From: Pseudoroseicyclus_A sp041714655
GTDB lineage: Bacteria; Pseudomonadota; Alphaproteobacteria; Rhodobacterales; Rhodobacteraceae
DNA length: 64,000 nucleotides
Direction of reading: 5' to 3'
NCBI RefSeq assembly: GCF_041714655.1
Contig: NZ_CP168219.1
Coordinates: forward strand, 2,046,001 to 2,110,000
The notes beneath the pieces were generated by a model. That model ran no database searches and was not told the DNA's origin. It saw only the letters and a program-made list of their open reading frames with translations. The translations under genes were made by a program, and so were the position numbers. Numbering within the stretch: position 1 is the stretch's first letter; each line of letters opens with the position of its first letter. Shown in pieces: positions 60,311-64,000 of the stretch.

Positions 60311-61660
60311 CTAGCGCGCCGCGGCATCCTCCACGGCGGCCACGATGTCGCCCACGACATCGGCGAGGAGGCTCTCGTCCTCCGCCTCGGCCATGACCCG
60401 GATCAGCGGCTCCGTCCCTGATTTGCGGATCACCAGCCGCCCCGAGCCGTTCAGCCGCGCCTCGCCCTCGGCGATGGCCTGGGTGACCTCCAGCATCTCG
60501 AGCGGCTGCACGCCCGCCGCATAGCGGACGTTCTTCAGCATCTGCGGCACCGGCGTGAATTGGCGCACGAGCTCGCTCGCCTGGCGCCCTGTCTCCACCA
60601 TCGCCGCCAGCACCTGCAGGCCCGCGAGGAGCCCGTCGCCGGTCGTCGCATAGTCGGTCATGACGATATGGCCCGATTGCTCGCCGCCGAGGTTGAAGCC
60701 GCCCTGCCGCATCGCTTCGACCACATAGCGGTCGCCGACGCGGGTCCGGTGGAGATGCAGCCCCCGCCCCTCGAGGAATTGCTCGAGCCCGAGGTTCGAC
60801 ATCACCGTCGCCACCAGCGTGCCGCCGGAGAGCCGCCCCGCCCCGCCCCAGCGCGCCGCCATCAGCGCCATGAGCTGATCGCCATCCGCCTCTTCGCCGT
60901 TCTCGTCGAGGATGATGACCCGGTCGGCATCGCCGTCGAGGCAGATGCCGATGTCGGCGCCATGGGTCACGACCGTCTCCGCCGCCGTCCGCGTGAAGGT
61001 CGAGCCGACGCGGTCGTTGATGTTGAAGCCGTCCGGCTTGGTGCCGACCTCGATCACGGTCGCGCCGAGCTCCCACAGCACCTCCGGCGCCACCTTGTAG
61101 GCGGCGCCATTGGCGCAATCGATCACCACCTTCAGCCCGTTGAGGCGCAGCCCCTGCGGGAAGGTGCTCTTCAGACGCTCCGCATAGCGGAAGCGCCCGT
61201 CGTCGATCCGCTTGGCGCGCCCGATGTTGTTGGCCTGGGCGGGCTCGAGCTCGCTCATCACCAGCGCCTCGATCTCCGCCTCCGCCGCATCGTTGAGCTT
61301 GAAGCCGTCGGGCCCGAAGAACTTGATGCCGTTGTCCTGGTGCGGGTTGTGGCTGGCGGAGATCATGATCCCCACATCGGCGCGGACGGAGGTCGTCAGC
61401 ATCCCCACCGCCGGCGTCGGCACCGGCCCGAGAAGGAAGACGTTCATCCCCGTTGACGTCAGCCCCGCCGTCAGCGCGTTCTCGAACATGTAGCCCGAGA
61501 GCCTTGTGTCCTTGCCGATCACCACCCGGTGGCCGTTGCTGCCGTCGTTGCGGAAGTATCGGCCGGCGGCGGCGCCGATCTTGAGCGCCATTTCGGCCGT
61601 CATCGGCCAGGTGTTGGCGGTGCCGCGCACGCCGTCTGTTCCGAAAAGCTGCCTCACCAT
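60311..61660 (-). CDS. glmM: Phosphoglucosamine mutase GlmM
   Basis: A 449-residue enzyme converting glucosamine-6-phosphate to glucosamine-1-phosphate for UDP-GlcNAc. The phosphoserine is S103 in MISASHNPHQDNG, the metal loop is DGDADRVIILDE near 240, the sugar loop is GGEQSGHI near 322 and the phosphate loop is RKSGTEPLIRVM near 410. The ATG overlaps the folP stop by 7 bp, an arrangement also seen in enterobacterial folP-glmM. Confidence 0.97.
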   Translation of the reverse strand: MVRQLFGTDGVRGTANTWPMTAEMALKIGAAAGRYFRNDGSNGHRVVIGKDTRLSGYMFENALTAGLTSTGMNVFLLGPVPTPAVGMLTTSVRADVGIMISASHNPHQDNGIKFFGPDGFKLNDAAEAEIEALVMSELEPAQANNIGRAKRIDDGRFRYAERLKSTFPQGLRLNGLKVVIDCANGAAYKVAPEVLWELGATVIEVGTKPDGFNINDRVGSTFTRTAAETVVTHGADIGICLDGDADRVIILDENGEEADGDQLMALMAARWGGAGRLSGGTLVATVMSNLGLEQFLEGRGLHLHRTRVGDRYVVEAMRQGGFNLGGEQSGHIVMTDYATTGDGLLAGLQVLAAMVETGRQASELVRQFTPVPQMLKNVRYAAGVQPLEMLEVTQAIAEGEARLNGSGRLVIRKSGTEPLIRVMAEAEDESLLADVVGDIVAAVEDAAAR

Positions 61661-62649
61661 GTCTCTGCCTCATTCAGCGCGGCCTGCACACGCAGGGCCT
61701 GCCGTGTTTGCCGGGTGTCATGCACCCGGATGATCTGCACCCCCGCCCGCGCCCCTGCCAAGGCGACGGCGATGGAGCCCCCCAGCCGGTCCGCCGCCTC
61801 CGGCGCCTCGCCGATCGTGCCGAGGAAGCGCTTGCGCGACGCACCGAGGAGGAGCGGCGTGCCGAGGTCATGATATAGCGGCAGATGGGCGAGAAGACTC
61901 AAGTTATGTTGCAAAGTCTTGCCGAAGCCGATGCCCGGATCGGCAATGATCCGCTTCCTCCGGATGCCCGCGGCCTCGGCCAGGGCAATGCGCTCGGCCA
62001 GATGGTCGAAGACCTCCGCCACAACGTCGTCATAGCGCGCCTCGGCCTGCATGGTCTGCGGATCGGCGAGGGAATGCATGAGGCAGACGGGCACGCCCCG
62101 CTCCGCCACCAGCCCCGCCATGGCGCTGTCGAAGCGGAAGGCCGAGACGTCGTTGACCATGTCGGCGCCGGCATCGAGCGCCGCCGCCGCCACGTCCGCC
62201 TTGCGCGTGTCGATGGAAAGGGGCGCTCCGATCCCGGCCGCGCGGATGGCGCGGATCACCGGGGCGGTGCGGGCGATCTCTTCGGAGGTGGAGACCTCCT
62301 CCGCCCCAGGCCGCGTGCTCTCGCCGCCGATGTCGAGGATGTCGACCTCGGCCGCCATCTCGCGGGCGCGGGCGAGCGCCGACTCCAGCGTGGCATGGCG
62401 CCCGCCGTCGGAGAAGCTGTCGGGCGTGACGTTGAGGATGCCCATAAGTCGGGGCCGGTCCATCGGGATGCCGCAGATCGCGGGCCGGGGGGCCGAGAGC
62501 CGCGCCCGCGCCGCCTCCGGTAAGGCCGCGGCCGGCATCCGGCCGCCGCCCCATTTCTGCACTTCGGCGAACCAGAGCCCGTCCTGCCCGGCGAGCGGCA
62601 GCGCCCCCTCCGGCCTCGGCCCCGCCCCGGGGATCGGCGCCAGCCTCAC
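61654..62649 (-). CDS. folP: Dihydropteroate synthase FolP
   Basis: A 331-residue DHPS that joins p-aminobenzoate to dihydropterin in folate synthesis. The pterin motifs are LMGILNVTPDSFSDGG near 68, DIGGESTRPGA near 106 and GIGFGKTLQHN near 234, plus a C-terminal SRKRFLG. Start is a GTG overlapping the folB stop (GTGA). A ~60-residue N-terminal extension compared with E. coli is seen in Rhodobacterales members. Confidence 0.95.
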   Translation of the reverse strand: MRLAPIPGAGPRPEGALPLAGQDGLWFAEVQKWGGGRMPAAALPEAARARLSAPRPAICGIPMDRPRLMGILNVTPDSFSDGGRHATLESALARAREMAAEVDILDIGGESTRPGAEEVSTSEEIARTAPVIRAIRAAGIGAPLSIDTRKADVAAAALDAGADMVNDVSAFRFDSAMAGLVAERGVPVCLMHSLADPQTMQAEARYDDVVAEVFDHLAERIALAEAAGIRRKRIIADPGIGFGKTLQHNLSLLAHLPLYHDLGTPLLLGASRKRFLGTIGEAPEAADRLGGSIAVALAGARAGVQIIRVHDTRQTRQALRVQAALNEAETW

Positions 62650-63491
62650 GGGAGCGCCCGCACAGGCACGAGTGCCACCGGCTCGGGCTGCCCGACGGAG
62701 ACGATCTCCGCCGCGCCGAGCGTATCGGCCAGCCAGGCGGCGAGCGTCGCGGCGTCGCGCGCCTCGGGCGCGCCTGGGGTGTTGAGCACCAGCCGCGAGG
62801 GCAGCCAGAGCGCCGTCTGGCCGTTGCGGAGCCCCCAGTCGAGCTCCGTCCGGCTGGCGACCGGCACCAGATCGGGGTGGCGGGCATGGAGCGCCCAGGC
62901 CGCCTGCTCCATCGCCAGAAGCGCGATCCGCCTGGCGGCCCCCGGCTCCGCCGCCGCCGGCACCGGCAGGTCCGCCGGTGCGGTCAGGGCGATCATGGGC
63001 ATGTCGCCCAGGCCCTCCGGCGGCACGCGGCCCGGCCCCAGCAGCACCACACGGAAGCGCGGCAGCGCCCCGCCCTGCCCCTCGGCCTCCCCCTTCGCGC
63101 GGACGATCTCGACGCCGAGCGCGAAGGGCCCCCGGTCGAGCTTCTGGATGCGCAGGATCACCCGCTCGGCGAGCGGCTCGGCGAGGATCCGTGCCGCCAC
63201 CGCCTCGGCGAGCGATTCCAGCAGGTCGTGGCGCGCCGCCCCGAGCTCCGCCGCGATGGCCTCCGTCACCCTGTCGTAGGAGAGGATGGCATCGACATCG
63301 TCACCCGCCCCGGCGGCCCGCACCTCGACCACCACGTCGAACTGCAGCCCCTGCCTCAGCCCGCGCTCCGCCTGAAAGGCGCCGATCTCGGCCTCGGTAC
63401 GGTAGTCCCGCACCGAGATCCTGTCCGGCAGCCCCGCCAGCGCCGCCGCCCGCCCCTCCGGGTGCCCGAAGGCCTCATCCGTCTCGCTCAT
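62646..63491 (-). CDS. folB: Dihydroneopterin aldolase with extra C-terminal domain
   Basis: A 281-residue protein. Residues ~20-125 are a FolB domain (DRISVRDYRTEAEIGAFQAE; SYDRV with Y72; LLESLAEAVA with E92; active-site K117 in ILRIQKLDRG). FolB is normally ~120 aa, but here ~150 further residues follow, with a DLPVPAAAEPGAARRIALLAMEQ segment and a Trp-rich end. I do not recognise this part. First gene of folB-folP-glmM. I chose the ATG at 63491 (MSETDEAF). Confidence 0.9.
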   Translation of the reverse strand: MSETDEAFGHPEGRAAALAGLPDRISVRDYRTEAEIGAFQAERGLRQGLQFDVVVEVRAAGAGDDVDAILSYDRVTEAIAAELGAARHDLLESLAEAVAARILAEPLAERVILRIQKLDRGPFALGVEIVRAKGEAEGQGGALPRFRVVLLGPGRVPPEGLGDMPMIALTAPADLPVPAAAEPGAARRIALLAMEQAAWALHARHPDLVPVASRTELDWGLRNGQTALWLPSRLVLNTPGAPEARDAATLAAWLADTLGAAEIVSVGQPEPVALVPVRALP

Positions 63492-63563
63492 CCTGCACCC
63501 CTCATCTGCCCCTCCCACCTAGGCAACCCGCCGCAGCCCCGCAACATGTGCCCCCCGCCCCCC

Positions 63564-63629
63564 GTCTTTGCTCCAAAGAAATCCTCGGGGGGAGTCGCCT
63601 GAAGGGCGACGGGGGGCAGACAGCCCCCC
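63564..63629 (-). repeat. Composite palindromic intergenic element, partial copy 4
   Basis: Reverse strand reads GGGGGGCTGTCTGCCCCCC, GTCGCCCTTCAGGCGAC, TCCCCCCGAGGATTTCTTTGGAGCAAAGAC. The A/T hairpin module is absent. It lies between the divergent folB and pgeF starts, unlike the three full copies. Confidence 0.8.
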
Positions 63630-63767
63630 TCCCCGCTCTCCTCCCGGTACACCGGCGGCCCGCCGGGCGCCCGAAATCCGTCTCGAGAACACTTCCGCCC
63701 CGATCTTCCGCCGCCGCCCCGCCCCCCGCGCTTGACCCGCCGCGCTCCGCCGGGCACCTCTGGGTCC

Positions 63768-64000
63768 ATGCCCGATCTCGACATGATCATCTCGCCCGCC
63801 CTCGCCGCCCGGCATGCCTTCTTCGGGCGGGCCGGCGGCGCCTCGTCGGGGGTCTATGCCGGGCTCAACTGCGGGCGCGGCTCGGGGGATCAGGCGTCGG
63901 CCGTCACCGTCAACCGCGCCCGGGTGGCCGAGGCGATGGCGGTCCCAGGCCTCGCCGGCGTCCATCAGGTGCATTCCGCCGATGTCGTCACGCTGACCGG
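63768..64000 (+). CDS. pgeF: PgeF/YfiH-family (laccase-domain) protein, 5' part only
   Basis: Plus-strand frame from the ATG at 63768 to the window end, 77 codons without a stop. It contains the family motifs HAFFGRAGGASSGVYAGLNC near residue 15 and GVHQVHSADVVTL near 65, where the His residues belong to the conserved metal site. Members are multicopper-like purine nucleoside phosphorylases or peptidoglycan editing factors. A second ATG five codons in is an alternative start. Confidence 0.88.
   Translation, partial: MPDLDMIISPALAARHAFFGRAGGASSGVYAGLNCGRGSGDQASAVTVNRARVAEAMAVPGLAGVHQVHSADVVTLT

Overview
The window is a high-GC, gene-dense chromosomal segment from an alphaproteobacterium of the order Rhodobacterales (Rhodobacter/Paracoccus/roseobacter relatives). 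Three things support this: a Rhodobacter-capsulatus-type gene transfer agent (GTA) cluster, the gene order mltG-fabF-acpP-fabG-fabD followed by rpsF-rpsR-rplI, and a DddP-type DMSP lyase. DddP and the SqrR-type persulfide sensor point to a marine or sulfur-exposed lifestyle. No integrase, transposase, CRISPR array or rRNA is visible. The segment looks like core chromosome seeded with short palindromic repeats.

Layout. 1-11485 (minus): GTA structural genes g15 (cut by the window edge) back to g1, including the small g3.5 and g10.1 genes, mostly with ATGA/GTGA overlaps. 11670-17228 (minus): mltG and the fatty-acid synthesis block, then an unknown membrane protein. 17475-18716 (plus): rpsF-rpsR-rplI. 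18999-25345: HWE histidine kinase, YegD-like Hsp70, CpdB-type nucleotidase, trigger factor and tRNA-Leu. 25566-29514: Hint protein, Nnr NAD(P)HX repair enzyme, glnB-glnA. 29822-35856: unknown protein, DUF3445 haem-protein homologue divergent from dddP, bioY, DUF6314, purB and tRNA-Thr. 36025-43043: iron-type ABC permease, sulfotransferase-like protein, GGDEF protein, ppk1, GapR homologue and a small membrane protein. 43051-43907: sqrR-like repressor divergent from a DUF442 sulfurtransferase, with a palindrome between them. 43983-58209: orphan SpoA protein, then an apparent short-chain-acid module (SSS-histidine kinase, small membrane protein, REC-only regulator and ScfR-family regulator, all divergent from a five-gene Liv-type ABC transporter plus acs), then a GNAT gene. 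58615-59549: ECF sigma factor plus DUF6768. 59745-64000: unknown Ala/Glu-rich protein, glmM-folP-folB, and the start of a PgeF/laccase-domain gene.

Working together. The GTA genes encode packaging, head, tail and cell-wall-penetration functions for a phage-like DNA transfer particle. The 45-58 kb region reads as one regulated unit that would sense, import and activate a short-chain carboxylate or amide to acetyl-CoA/propionyl-CoA. Its two regulatory arms flank an intergenic region with a 17-bp direct repeat. glnB-glnA form the nitrogen-assimilation pair. sqrR/DUF442 form a sulfide/persulfide response pair.

Several families of short palindromic sequence occupy the non-coding DNA: a composite element with a GTCTTTGCTCC / ATCCTCGGGGGG core, a GTAGGGTGGGTT element, and two large inverted repeats. 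Many long open frames antisense to real genes were ignored as products of the high GC content.
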